NCBI GenBank assembly: GCA_015207365.1
Contig: JADEXA010000007.1
Span: 62,001-126,000, forward strand
DNA length: 64,000 nucleotides
Direction of reading: 5' to 3'
Origin: Vacuolonema iberomarrocanum LEGE 07170
GTDB taxonomy: Bacteria > Cyanobacteriota > Cyanobacteriia > Elainellales > Elainellaceae
The stretch's first letter is position 1; every line of letters starts with the position of its first letter. Position numbers and translations under genes: made by a program. Below, piece by piece: positions 35,171 to 44,151 of the stretch. The notes under the pieces are model-generated. The model did no database searches. It was not told the DNA's origin and saw only the letters and a list, made by a program, of their open reading frames with translations.

Positions 35171-35902
35171 ATGCTCAAGGCAGTTTTGTTTGATTTCAAT
35201 GGCGTCATCATCAACGATGAACCGCTCCATGACAAACTGCTCGAACGGATTTTGGTGGAAGAGAACCTGCGTCCCAAGGCCGGAGAATTTTGGGAGGCTT
35301 GCGTGGGACGGAGCGATCGTGCCTGCCTTACTACCCTGTTCGAGCGCCGGGGACGCGTCGTCAGCGCCAAAGAATTGGATGCGTTAATTGCCCGCAAATC
35401 GCGCTACTACCTCGAAGAAATAGCCAACATTGAAAAGCTTCCCACCTACCCTGGATTAGAAGACCTAATTTTCCAGATCCGTGCCACTCACTTGCCGATG
35501 GGCATCGTTAGCGGTGCCATCCGTGCTGAAATCGAACAGGTACTCCAGCGTCTCAACTTGGCCAATGCCTTTTCCGTCATCGTTGCCGGGGATGACATCA
35601 CTACCAGCAAACCCGAACCCGATGGCTACCTCCTCGCCGTCAAACAATTGAATGAGCAAGGGAGCGATCGCCCCGGCCAATCAACGATTCAACCCGAAAA
35701 CTGTCTGGCGATCGAAGATACCTTTGCTGGCATCACCGCCGCCAAGCAAGCCGGAATGCAAGTCGTCGGCATCGCCAACACCTACCCTTTCCACATGATG
35801 CAACGCTGCGCCAACTGGGCTGTGGACTACTTCACCGACCTGGAACTGGAACGAATTCGCGATCGCTTCTCCCACCAAAACCAACCGCAAGTGGTAGGCT
35901 AG
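35171..35902 (+). CDS. HAD-family hydrolase, beta-phosphoglucomutase-like
   Basis: This 243-residue protein has the CbbY/beta-phosphoglucomutase-like layout: motif I near the start, a helical cap, then motif II MGIVSGAIRAE, KPEPDGYLLA (motif III) and AIEDTFAGITAAKQAGMQ (motif IV). Motif I reads FDFNGVIINDEP; the nucleophile aspartate is present but the general-acid aspartate two residues on is asparagine (DxN). This is a recurring feature of one cyanobacterial subgroup, and it should weaken or alter phosphoryl transfer. Substrate unknown. A tRNA-Ala gene follows 22 bp downstream. Confidence 0.87.
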   Translation: MLKAVLFDFNGVIINDEPLHDKLLERILVEENLRPKAGEFWEACVGRSDRACLTTLFERRGRVVSAKELDALIARKSRYYLEEIANIEKLPTYPGLEDLIFQIRATHLPMGIVSGAIRAEIEQVLQRLNLANAFSVIVAGDDITTSKPEPDGYLLAVKQLNEQGSDRPGQSTIQPENCLAIEDTFAGITAAKQAGMQVVGIANTYPFHMMQRCANWAVDYFTDLELERIRDRFSHQNQPQVVG

Positions 35903-35924
35903 AGTCTGCAAATCTTGCACTTGC

Positions 35925-35997
35925 GGGGAATTAGCTCAGCTGGTAGAGCGCCAGGATCGCACCCTGGAGGTCAGGAGTTCGAATCTCCTATTCTCCA
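35925..35997 (+). tRNA. tRNA-Ala (CGC)
   Basis: A 73-nt cloverleaf with all arms intact: 7-bp acceptor (one G-U), GCTC/GAGC D stem, CCAGG/CCTGG anticodon stem and AGGAG/CTCCT T stem. The anticodon CGC (35958-35960) reads GCG. The CCA end is not encoded. A discriminator A73 fits alanine. Confidence 0.93.
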
Positions 35998-36063
35998 TTG
36001 ATATTCACCCAAATTGGATGGGCTATAGCTTCACACCAACGCGACGAAAACCAAAACCAGATC

Positions 36064-36096
36064 ATTTTTGCCCGCTGCACTACAGCGGGCAAAAAT
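36064..36096. repeat. Perfect 14-bp hairpin element
   Basis: ATTTTTGCCCGCTG and CAGCGGGCAAAAAT pair around CACTA. Confidence 0.8.
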
Positions 36097-36173
36097 AATA
36101 GTTGGGTTCTTCAACCGGATTTGATATCACACGGTATGGCAATAGACATTGACAGTGGCAGTAGACATTAATA

Positions 36174-36641
36174 TCAGGACAACCTGGCATCCTCTGATTC
36201 TGTCGCTGCTAGGTCGGCTTCGATGCTCTGGCGACGGAGACGATGATAGGCAAAGGTGGCTCGAATGGCGTTCAGGAAGGCAAGGAAGAAGAGAACAGAA
36301 ACAAATACATTGCCAGCCCCGGTATGGCTCCATGCATAAATACGCCCCAGAAGATAGAGGGTAAAACCGCTGACGGCTGCAACACGCGACATTTTATGAA
36401 TACCGATGGCGATCGCGACAAACAAGCCCACATCAATAAATGTCCAGGCGCTGAGTGGAGGAACGTCTCCAACATCCCCAAAGGATTGGACGACAAAGAT
36501 CATGACCGTTGTAATTACAGCAACCAGGCTGGCTGCCCATACCCCTTGACGTGCTACGTTCCTTGCCATTGTAGGGCTATCAATGGCGGGCCAGAATTCA
36601 TTGTACCTGGATGATGCCTTGGGCTGATTTTGATCGGACAT
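36174..36641 (-). CDS. Four-helix membrane protein, unidentified
   Basis: This 155-residue protein is predicted to have four transmembrane helices, at about 33-55, 62-84, 86-105 and 110-132, after a polar 30-residue N-terminal tail. No family motif is recognised. The ATG at 36641 has TTGGAG nine bases upstream; the TTG five codons further up is rejected. The C-terminal tail is charged (RRQSIEADLAATESEDA). Its immediate surroundings are non-coding, so no functional hint is available. Confidence 0.6.
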   Translation of the reverse strand: MSDQNQPKASSRYNEFWPAIDSPTMARNVARQGVWAASLVAVITTVMIFVVQSFGDVGDVPPLSAWTFIDVGLFVAIAIGIHKMSRVAAVSGFTLYLLGRIYAWSHTGAGNVFVSVLFFLAFLNAIRATFAYHRLRRQSIEADLAATESEDARLS

Positions 36642-36840
36642 GTCCACAAACTCCAAAACGAATGATGAGCAGATTGCAGAAAAAGTAGGTTATCAATTGA
36701 CTGACTTACTAACTGAGTCACGCTGAGGGCAACTGGAAACAGAAACACTGTGTGTCCCAGCCGTCTCTATTTAGTCAATCAACCTAATCAATGACCATTC
36801 CAAGTTTGATGGGCATCCTGACTGGTATCTGTCAGAAAAC

Positions 36841-36878
36841 CGCCAATCTGTTAACAGAAAACTGTTAACAGATTGGCG
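36841..36878. repeat. Perfect 17-bp hairpin element
   Basis: CGCCAATCTGTTAACAG and CTGTTAACAGATTGGCG pair around AAAA. The T-free flanks argue against a normal terminator. Confidence 0.8.
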
Positions 36879-37036
36879 CACCAAAGGTCTCCAGCCACAA
36901 ACGCATCATTCATTATCAGTAGTTTTGGTTCTTGAAAAATGCGAAGTTCCAACTCATTGGTCGATGGATTTTATCTAAATACATAAGGTTATAATTTGAT
37001 TAACTAACAGAAGTTTTAATGTAGGTTGGCTGAGTA

Positions 37037-37189
37037 CCTGACACATCTTATTCTCTAGCTAAATTTTGCACGGGTAGGTTGGCGTTGAGCTTGCGAAACC
37101 CAACAGAGTGAGTTTTCCAAACACTTTGTTGGGTTTTGTACCTCAACCGCAACCTACGAGTTTATAAGCGTTTCAGGAGATGTGTCAGG
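37037..37189. mobile_element. MITE-like element with 11-bp terminal inverted repeats
   Basis: CCTGACACATC at 37037-37047 and GATGTGTCAGG at 37179-37189 are perfect inverted ends. Inside, GTAGGTTGGCGTTGAG and, inverted, CTCAACCGCAACCTAC form further arms around CCCAACA/TGTTGGG. It has no open frame and resembles the cyanobacterial GTAGGTTGGGTTGAG repeat family. Confidence 0.65.
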
Positions 37190-37318
37190 CCGCCAGACAA
37201 GTTGGTGTTGAGCGTAGCGAAGTCCAACGCCAGCAAAGATTTCGATGGATTACGCTAACGCTAATCAATCCTACGGCAGAATAAGGGTTGTAAGAGTCTT
37301 ACCAAAATTGCCGTCATC

Positions 37319-38368
37319 TCACTGGGCAGTCTCCGAGCCGTTTTGTTCGACGAACTCGACAATGCGGGAAATATCCACCCCAAAGTTGATCACCCCGGCG
37401 TATACAGGTTGATCTTCGTCATCAGTAACCGGCAGCGTATCGATGACGACCATAGGATTCACGCGCTCTGCAGAATTGACCCCAACAATATAGGGCTGGT
37501 CATCAATCCAGGCCAAGATAGGGCCACCCGAGGAGCCCCCAAAGGTATCGCAGTCATGGGTAATGCTCTCATCCTGCACTCCAAGAATGCTGCACCCCAG
37601 ATGAACTCCCGCACTAGAGCTTGGGCGCTCCCTAGGATAGTCGCCCGAGTATCCCACCATCACCAATTGCGCTTCGTACTCTTCCACCAATTGGGAAACA
37701 GGAATCGGATTCCAGGGAATCGTGCCATAGCGATCGCCTAGGGGGCGATCGAGCTGGAGAAATGCCCAGTCATCCGCATTCGGTGGGATCTTATCCGTTG
37801 AAAAATCTGTACCATAAAAAACCGCTTCCACATTCGCAACATCCGCCACATCCCGCACAGTTTCGTTAACCACATTGGGTTGAAATTGGATTGCGCGATG
37901 CAGCACACCCGTCTCTGGATTCATCACACAGTGCGCATTGGTCAACACCACATCAGCGGCAATGAGCGTACCCGAGCAAATCCCAAACATACCATTGGTA
38001 TCTTCAGCCACAATCCGCCCGATCGCCGACCAGGGATAGCGTCGACTCAGCAATTCAATGCGATCATCCTCACCAATCGTGCCCCGCGTATCCTGAGGAT
38101 GACGCGATTCCCCCAAATATTCTGGAATGAACGCTTCGAGCTGAGGCGACAGATTCAGCAACGAAAATTCGGCAAGCGGCAACGCTCGAATTTCCGGCTC
38201 GGGTTCAGCAGGCGCAGGCTGAGCTTGCGCCACAGCAGGACGCAGCTCACCTCCAGCCAACAACGAAAGCCCAAAGCCCGATCCGCCCAGACCTAGGGTG
38301 CCCAGACCTAGGGTAAGGAGAAAGCCTCCCATCACCATCAACATTCGACGATAGAAACGCAAGTTCAT
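37319..38368 (-). CDS. Secreted trypsin/V8-like serine protease
   Basis: This 349-residue protein begins with a signal peptide (basic NLRFYRR, hydrophobic core LMVMGGFLLTLGLGTLGLGG, then a long GGSG-rich stretch to PAVAQAQ). The chymotrypsin-fold domain carries the catalytic triad in LTNAHCVM (His), DDWAFLQLD (Asp) and CDTFGGSSGGPIL (Ser). Region GICSGTLIAADVVLTNAH is typical of V8/trypsin-like exoproteases. No PDZ domain follows, so it is not a Deg protease. The ATG at 38368 is chosen because the signal peptide begins there. Probably exported to periplasm or medium. Confidence 0.9.
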   Translation of the reverse strand: MNLRFYRRMLMVMGGFLLTLGLGTLGLGGSGFGLSLLAGGELRPAVAQAQPAPAEPEPEIRALPLAEFSLLNLSPQLEAFIPEYLGESRHPQDTRGTIGEDDRIELLSRRYPWSAIGRIVAEDTNGMFGICSGTLIAADVVLTNAHCVMNPETGVLHRAIQFQPNVVNETVRDVADVANVEAVFYGTDFSTDKIPPNADDWAFLQLDRPLGDRYGTIPWNPIPVSQLVEEYEAQLVMVGYSGDYPRERPSSSAGVHLGCSILGVQDESITHDCDTFGGSSGGPILAWIDDQPYIVGVNSAERVNPMVVIDTLPVTDDEDQPVYAGVINFGVDISRIVEFVEQNGSETAQ

Positions 38369-38502
38369 GTTGCTACGTCCTGATAACTGTGAGCCTTTAT
38401 AAGCCACCTATTCAAAAGTTTCCCCAAGGTATGCAGAAGCAACCCAACGAGCAAAAGGGGAAGTAGAAATGCATCAACCGGACGCCCTCCACCGATGCGG
38501 GG

Positions 38503-38571
38503 GGTCTGGGGGAACGAGCTTCGTTCCTCCAGTCAGGGGGTTTGGGGGGCGACGCGCCCCCAAGTCAGACC
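38503..38571. repeat. Double-hairpin element between protease and kinase genes
   Basis: GGAACGAGCTTCGTTCC and GGGGGGCGACGCGCCCCC form two stems in tandem, enclosed by GGTCTG (38503) and CAGACC (38566). Confidence 0.6.
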
Positions 38572-38593
38572 TTCACGTACACAAGGGAAAGTA

Positions 38594-40471
38594 TCAATCC
38601 ATGTTCTTTAAGGCATCGTCAGCCTCAACAACGGGACGATCATGGGGAGAACGCCACCAAAGCTTAACCGTGCGATCGCCACTCCCGCTCAGCAACAAAG
38701 AACTATTGGGCACAAAAGCAACCGCATTTACATCCCGCGTATGCCCCGTAAGGGTAGCGATGCGCTTGCCTTCAGACAGTGCCCAAAGGCGCACAGTATG
38801 ATCAGCGCTGCCACTGGCAACCAAATGTTGCTTGGGATGCAAAGCCACCGACTTCACCCAGTCCAAATGCCCCGTCAGCCTGCGGCGAGTGCGCGTTTTA
38901 AAGTTCCAAATACACAGCGTATTATCGCTACTGCCACTCACAACTTGCTCCCCCTGGTTCGTCACCACAAAGCTATTGACATCCCGCTGATGCCCTGAAA
39001 GAACCCGCACAACCTCGCCCGTGCTCAGGTTCCATAGCTTAATCGTGTCGTCACTACTGCTCGTCGCCAGGAAACAACCATCGGGACTGAATTCCACATC
39101 CGTCACCGCACGATTTTCTTGAAAGCTACGAATGAGAGAGCCATCATGGAAATGCCAGAGCCGTACCGTGTGGTCATCGCTGCCACTGGCAATCACCTGA
39201 CCATAGGGGCACAGCGCCACAGCAAGGGAAACGACCGAATCAGAATGGTCGCAAATCATTCGCACCATCTGCCGTTGCACCACATCCCAAATGCGAATCG
39301 TGTCATCGACACTGCCACTGATGAGCCAGCGACCATCGGGGCTAAAGACCAGAGACGTAATCGCTTCCGTATGCCCCGTAAACGTTGCAACCACCTGACG
39401 ACTGGTAAGCGACCAGAGCTGAATCACCTGATCTACACCCGCACTGGCAAAGTAATGCCCAGACGGGTGAGGGGCGATCGCCAACACCGCTCCTCGATGT
39501 CCACAAAGGGTTTCGGCACAATGCCACCCCGTACGCGACACTCGCACCTGAAAGGATTGGAAAAACTCGGGCGATCGCTCCGGCTGCACCACCCGCGATG
39601 GATCGAGATCCTGCAACACCGCCGCCGCTGAACTGTAGCGATAGTTCAAATCTCGCTCGACTAGGCGATCGAGAATAGCCGCCAGCGTATCGCCCAACGG
39701 CTGCCGCAAAAAGTCGCGCCACACCCAGCGCCCTTCCCCAAAAGAAAACAGATCGACAGGAGAAATTCCCGTCAACAAATACAGACAGGTCACTCCCAAA
39801 CTATAGAGATCGCTTGCAAACGTCGCTCGCCCCACCACCTGTTCAGGGGCCGCATATCCTGCACTACCGATGGCCGTCCCCGTTGCTGCTAAATCGACAC
39901 CCCGAGCGGCTTTGGATATGCCAAAATCCACCAGCACAACCTGTCGATCCTCCCGTCGCCGAATCAAGTTTGTTGGTTTGATATCCCGATGAATCACCTG
40001 GCGATCGTGAACAAACTGCACTACAGGCAAAAGAGCTTCCAGCAGTTGTCGGATCTGGTCTTCTCCAAACGTTCCTTCCTTTTCCAAACAACCTGCCAGG
40101 GTTTGCCCCGGCACATATACCTGCACCAGATAGGCCCATCCCTCCTGCTGAAAGCAATCCAACAAGTCGGGAATCTGAGCATGATGCCCCAACGTTTTGA
40201 GGTGATGAATCTCTCGCTGGAACAGTTCGATCACCTTCTTCCCCGTGCGCCCGTGGAGCGATCGCGGCAAACATTGCTTGATGACACAACGTGGCTGAGA
40301 CGATTGCGCCACATCAACCCCTAGAAATGTGCGCCCGAACTCTCCCTGACCTAACAATTTAATGGCACGATAGCGTTGGTGCAGCACCATCACGGCTCCG
40401 CATGCCCGACAGACGTCGTCCGCCAGAGTATTCTGAGGACTGAGGCAGTGGGGATTTGGGCAGTGACTCAT
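38594..40471 (-). CDS. Serine/threonine kinase with WD40 beta-propeller
   Basis: This 625-residue protein starts with a four-cysteine zinc ribbon (CPNPHC...CRACG), followed by a Hanks-type kinase domain (about 30-295). Kinase motifs are LLGQGEFGRTFLG (glycine loop), CVIKQCLP (lysine), VIHRDIKPTNLI (catalytic loop) and LVDFGISKA (DFG). Residues from about 340 form seven WD40 repeats, each ending in a VRLW/IRIW-like strand, enough for one propeller. This is a common cyanobacterial fusion for regulatory scaffolding. ATG 40471 starts at the zinc ribbon; the longer frame to 40549 is rejected. Substrates are unknown. Confidence 0.93.
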   Translation of the reverse strand: MSHCPNPHCLSPQNTLADDVCRACGAVMVLHQRYRAIKLLGQGEFGRTFLGVDVAQSSQPRCVIKQCLPRSLHGRTGKKVIELFQREIHHLKTLGHHAQIPDLLDCFQQEGWAYLVQVYVPGQTLAGCLEKEGTFGEDQIRQLLEALLPVVQFVHDRQVIHRDIKPTNLIRRREDRQVVLVDFGISKAARGVDLAATGTAIGSAGYAAPEQVVGRATFASDLYSLGVTCLYLLTGISPVDLFSFGEGRWVWRDFLRQPLGDTLAAILDRLVERDLNYRYSSAAAVLQDLDPSRVVQPERSPEFFQSFQVRVSRTGWHCAETLCGHRGAVLAIAPHPSGHYFASAGVDQVIQLWSLTSRQVVATFTGHTEAITSLVFSPDGRWLISGSVDDTIRIWDVVQRQMVRMICDHSDSVVSLAVALCPYGQVIASGSDDHTVRLWHFHDGSLIRSFQENRAVTDVEFSPDGCFLATSSSDDTIKLWNLSTGEVVRVLSGHQRDVNSFVVTNQGEQVVSGSSDNTLCIWNFKTRTRRRLTGHLDWVKSVALHPKQHLVASGSADHTVRLWALSEGKRIATLTGHTRDVNAVAFVPNSSLLLSGSGDRTVKLWWRSPHDRPVVEADDALKNMD

Positions 40472-40757
40472 TGTTATAGGAGATAAAGCGTAAGAAATTG
40501 AACGCAGATGAACGTAGATAAGGGGGATGACAGCAACGTTCTCTCCCAAATTTCCTGGTCCATCTCATAAAGCTGAGCAAATGTCCCAATCCATATCAAC
40601 TCACAGTTTATTCAGCTCATTCACATCTAATTCCTGAAAAAAGAGCCGACAACGATCACAGGGCCAAGTTTGGCTGTATATCTGCGTTTATCCGCGTCCA
40701 TCTGCGTTCTTATTCTTCCCAGTCACCTTCTAGTTTTTATCCGTTGCTTGTAACGTT
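40472..40757. other. Divergent promoter region with CGCAGAT repeats
   Basis: ACGCAGATGAACGTAGAT (about 40502) faces ATCTGCGTTTATCCGCG and CATCTGCG (about 40680-40708). No gene; it separates the kinase and tocopherol-cyclase genes. Confidence 0.6.
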
Positions 40758-41879
40758 ATGTCTTCACCCTTTACTAACACCAAACCACGCTCCACCGAGC
40801 TACCTGTGCCCCACAGTGGCTATCACTGGGACGGATCAGAGCGACGCTTTTTTGAAGGGTGGTATCTGCGACTGACGTTGCCAGAGCTGAATGAGTCCGT
40901 TGCCTTCATGTATTCCATCGAAGACCCCATTGGCGGCAAAACCCACAGTGGTGGTACCGCCCAGATTCTTGGCTTTGGTGAACAGTACCGCTGGCGCACC
41001 TTCCCAGATGTCCATCAATTCTGGGCATGGCGGCATCGCTTTGGTCTTGGGCATTGGCGTAGCGCGATCGCCCAACCCTCTCCCCGCTATCTCGACCCTG
41101 AAGTGTTCGATCGCACCATTCACGAAGGCTATCAGGCCACCACCCATCTTCATCAGGGCACTTTGCGTGACCCAGCATCCGGCAAGTCCGTGCGCTGGTG
41201 TTACACCATAGAACCATGGGATAGGTGGGGCGATCGCACCGAGCTGCCCCGTGCGACTGCAGGCTGGCTCTCATTTCTTCCCGTTTTTGAACCCGGTTGG
41301 CAAGTGCTCATGGCCCATGGACATGCTAGTGGATGGATCGACTGGGAGGGCGATCGCCACACCTTCACCAACGCACCTACCTATGCTGAGAAAAACTGGG
41401 GCGGTGCCTTCCCCGAAAAGTGGTTCTGGATTCAGTGCAACGCCTTCGACTCAGAGCCGGATCTATCCGTCACCGCAGTTGGCAGTTGGCGCGAAGTCTT
41501 GACCTGGCGCGAGAAGGTCGGCATGGTGGGCATTCACTATCGGGGCAAGTTCTACGAATTCCCTCCCAGAAACAGCCAGCTCGCCTGGAAGGTTACCCCT
41601 TGGGGCAGTTGGCAGATCGTTGCCGAAACCGAGGATTTGCGTGTGGAGTTAATGGGGAGGTGCGATCGCCCCCCAGCCGATATCCGCGTTCCCAGCACCG
41701 ACGGCATGGTCTTTGACTGCAAAGACACCACCCACGGCACTCTCACCCTCACCCTCTGGCAAGGGCAGCAACGTATTCTCTATGCCACATCTCACCAAGC
41801 CGGATTGGAGGTGGGCGGTCACCCTTGGGATGAGGTTTGGCAGTTCGGGGATATTAGTGAGCAGCTATTCTCACGATGA
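40758..41879 (+). CDS. Tocopherol cyclase family protein (VTE1-like)
   Basis: This 373-residue protein matches tocopherol cyclase, which closes the chromanol ring in vitamin E synthesis. Landmarks are HSGYHWDGSERRFFEGWY at the N-terminus, HSGGTAQILGFGE, TAGWLSFLPVFEPGWQVLMA, NAPTYAEKNWGGAFPEKWFW (first 18 residues) and VGIHYRGKFYEFPP. The match to the family is good along the full length. The 3' end carries a 46-bp tandem duplication that changes the last residues to ISEQLFSR. Cyanobacterial cyclases of this family are chromosomal and solitary, as here. Confidence 0.92.
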   Translation: MSSPFTNTKPRSTELPVPHSGYHWDGSERRFFEGWYLRLTLPELNESVAFMYSIEDPIGGKTHSGGTAQILGFGEQYRWRTFPDVHQFWAWRHRFGLGHWRSAIAQPSPRYLDPEVFDRTIHEGYQATTHLHQGTLRDPASGKSVRWCYTIEPWDRWGDRTELPRATAGWLSFLPVFEPGWQVLMAHGHASGWIDWEGDRHTFTNAPTYAEKNWGGAFPEKWFWIQCNAFDSEPDLSVTAVGSWREVLTWREKVGMVGIHYRGKFYEFPPRNSQLAWKVTPWGSWQIVAETEDLRVELMGRCDRPPADIRVPSTDGMVFDCKDTTHGTLTLTLWQGQQRILYATSHQAGLEVGGHPWDEVWQFGDISEQLFSR

Positions 41880-41920
41880 GGTTTGGCAGTTTGGGGATGT
41901 CGGTGAGCAACTACCTATGG
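41829..41920 (+). repeat. Tandem 46-bp duplication at the 3' end of the cyclase gene
   Basis: GATGAGGTTTGGCAGTT starts at 41829 and again at 41875, with closely matching following bases. The second copy lies beyond the stop codon and would read WQFGDVGEQLPMA in its original frame, suggesting the ancestral C-terminus. Confidence 0.85.
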
Positions 41921-41986
41921 CATGAGCCTAGAAATCTAGCGATGTTATGATAGGCTCGTAATTTCGTCAGGTAAACCCTGCCATCT

Positions 41987-42060
41987 GGGGCTGTAGCTCA
42001 GCTGGATAGAGCAAGCGCCTCCTAAGCGCTAGGTCGCGCGTTCGAATCGCGCCAGTCCCG
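41987..42060 (+). tRNA. tRNA-Arg (CCT)
   Basis: A 74-nt cloverleaf: GGGGCTG/CAGTCCC acceptor (one G-U), AGCGC/GCGCT anticodon stem with loop CTCCTAA, GCGCG/CGCGC T stem. The anticodon CCT (42021-42023) reads AGG. CCA is not encoded. Confidence 0.93.
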
Positions 42061-42203
42061 TTCCCCGTTTAGATTACATATTGGTCGATAGGGTCTATGG
42101 CCATCAGGAATGATTTTTCCAAAAATGGATGTATCGCTCTTAATCCTTGGAAAAATCATTTCTTCAAGCAGCAATACTGGCCTATGGAGAGAAAACTTGC
42201 CTA

Positions 42204-43736
42204 TCACTCAATCATATTTTGCCGTGAAATTCTCATTGTTCCACGATAACCATGCTTCACGGAATGTTGCTGGCGAGCCTGAGAATCTGCCTGAGCGTAG
42301 ATAGCTTTATTATTTTTTACCAGCTCTACGGCTGACAGGAAGTACTCGGTAGCTGATCGAAGAGGACGCTGGCGGGAACAGTCGTAAGCGTACAGAGTTT
42401 TGCCATCCTCAATCAGACGCTTAAGATCTGCACCTGTAAAATCATTAGTTTCAGAAACTAACCGAGATACATCAACATTGGATAGAACAGTTGGCAGTTG
42501 ACAAAGATGCTGTTTCAAGATGGCAGATCTCGCATCATCGTTAGGCAAGCGCAACTCTAGCCAAAGCTCAATTCGTCCAGATCGAACAAGAGCAGGCGGA
42601 AGACTACTTGCTTGCATAGCAGTCATCATCAGACAAACCCTACCAACGCTTTCACTCTCTAGTCCATCGAGGAGTGTTAGCAGATAACGATAGAATCCAA
42701 GTTCGTCGCCACCCTCAAAAATTACATCTCCATCATCAATAAAAACGATCGATGGTGCATTTTGCTTAGCTGCTTCAAAGACACGATGAACACCTCCATA
42801 AAAATCACCTGTGCCTGAAATAAAGGTACCATCAATTAAAAAGAACTTACTTTTTAACCGTCGAGCAAGCGCACGACCAATTGTTGTTTTACCTGTTCCA
42901 GGCGGTCCAGCTAGCAATACTCCTCGTTTAGGTTTCAAGTCGAACTCAGTAGCAAGTGCGTCGTTTTCTAAGGGGAGAATAATATTAGCCTCTAAGCTTT
43001 CTATGACATCATCAACACCCTTTAAAGTGTTGAGATCAACTGCCTGTATTTCTTCAAGATTAATGTTACTAATCAACTGCCGCGCTTTAAGGTAGTTGAT
43101 AAAATGCTCTGTTTCTAAGTGATTCTTTCGTCTGAGTGAGAGACAGGCATCTTTGAGTTGATAAGCATTTAGCTTGCTGGCAAAGCGATAAATCTTGGCA
43201 TAATCTAGAGCGATCGCTTCATCTCTTACGTAATGCTGACATAAGGCCTGGTAGTCCTCAATTTGAAAGCGCGCCATACCAACATAACAAGCTTCTTGAG
43301 CAAGTGTACTGAGAGCATATGGCTGGCCACTAAAAATGAGTTTTTTGTTAGTTCGAACCGCATAGCTCGAAAGAATTTGAACAGGGATATTTAGCAGATG
43401 AGCACGCGGATAAGCATGGCCTTGATAGGTTAGATTGCACAGCAGATGCATGTCATCTACAAAAACAACATCATGACCGTTCAAGGCGTCCATCACTAAC
43501 TGTTCAAAAACCTCTTCAATCGCTAGTGGATGATGTTGACGTAGAGAATCAATGAAGTCTTTCATTTGAAAGACTTTACCGCCTAGCCTATTATGTAGCG
43601 CTTCTACAAGAGTGGTCTTACCCAGGCCAAGGTTGCCAGAAAGCACAAATATGTTATGAAAAGTACACTGATCGATAAGCTGATCGAAAGCTGTTGTCTG
43701 AGACGGACAAAGACTTTTTTCATCACAGCAACTCAA
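42204..43736 (-). CDS. Tandem-AAA ATPase
   Basis: This 510-residue protein has two P-loop modules. The N-terminal one shows LSGNLGLGKTTL (Walker A, about 32-43) and VVFVDDMH (Walker B, about 90). The C-terminal one is a canonical AAA+ core: GVLLAGPPGTGKTTIGRA, VFIDDGDVIF (DD in place of DE), a sensor-like MMTAM and the SGRIELWLELRLP arginine-finger region. The last helix block resembles AAA small domains (NDFTGADLKRLIEDG). The start is a TTG; no ATG occurs before the first Walker A, so the true start is uncertain or the gene was truncated by the hairpin at 43791. Isolated AAA proteins like this occur in accessory islands. Substrate unknown. Confidence 0.82.
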   Translation of the reverse strand: MSCCDEKSLCPSQTTAFDQLIDQCTFHNIFVLSGNLGLGKTTLVEALHNRLGGKVFQMKDFIDSLRQHHPLAIEEVFEQLVMDALNGHDVVFVDDMHLLCNLTYQGHAYPRAHLLNIPVQILSSYAVRTNKKLIFSGQPYALSTLAQEACYVGMARFQIEDYQALCQHYVRDEAIALDYAKIYRFASKLNAYQLKDACLSLRRKNHLETEHFINYLKARQLISNINLEEIQAVDLNTLKGVDDVIESLEANIILPLENDALATEFDLKPKRGVLLAGPPGTGKTTIGRALARRLKSKFFLIDGTFISGTGDFYGGVHRVFEAAKQNAPSIVFIDDGDVIFEGGDELGFYRYLLTLLDGLESESVGRVCLMMTAMQASSLPPALVRSGRIELWLELRLPNDDARSAILKQHLCQLPTVLSNVDVSRLVSETNDFTGADLKRLIEDGKTLYAYDCSRQRPLRSATEYFLSAVELVKNNKAIYAQADSQARQQHSVKHGYRGTMRISRQNMIE

Positions 43737-44151
43737 GAATATTTTCTTACTTGTAACACAAGCTCAAGTAGTTCACAAGTACTATATAGCATTCGGGGAT
43801 TGGATGTGAAAGGTGGGGAGAGCTGTGCCCTCCCCACCTTTCACATCCAATCCCCGAATCACTTGAGATCGCCATATTCATAAGCGGGTCAGTTTGCTTA
43901 TTCAAATTTGCCAGGTTGCAAAAGTTGATTGACTCTGCTCTGGCTTACCTATTGAGAACTCTCAGACCAATTTGACTCAAAAAGAGTGGACTCTTACCAC
44001 TGTTTCACTATCTAAAGAAAAAATTATCATGGTTGCTCACCTTAAATGTGTGTGGCCAGCGATGTGAGAGGATGCTTGATAAATCGCGAGGTCGGTAAAA
44101 AAGCTCACTGGGCATGAGCTGAACAGAACAACCATCAGCTACCCAGAGAGC
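43737..44151. other. Region between AAA gene and transposase remnant
   Basis: Contains the large palindrome at 43791-43859. The rest, to the start of the transposase remnant, has no gene and no recognisable terminal inverted repeats. Confidence 0.55.
43791..43859. repeat. Perfect 30-bp palindrome
   Basis: ATTCGGGGATTGGATGTGAA begins the 30-nt left arm (43791-43820), mirrored at 43830-43859 around a 9-nt loop. It lies about 55 bp upstream of the tandem-AAA start. Confidence 0.9.

Larger units (their letters stand above)
36657..37318. other. Repeat-rich intergenic region
   Basis: No gene is supported. It holds the palindrome at 36841-36878, the terminal-repeat element at 37037-37189 and a further GTTGGTGTTGAGCGTAGCG repeat near 37200. 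Confidence 0.6.
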
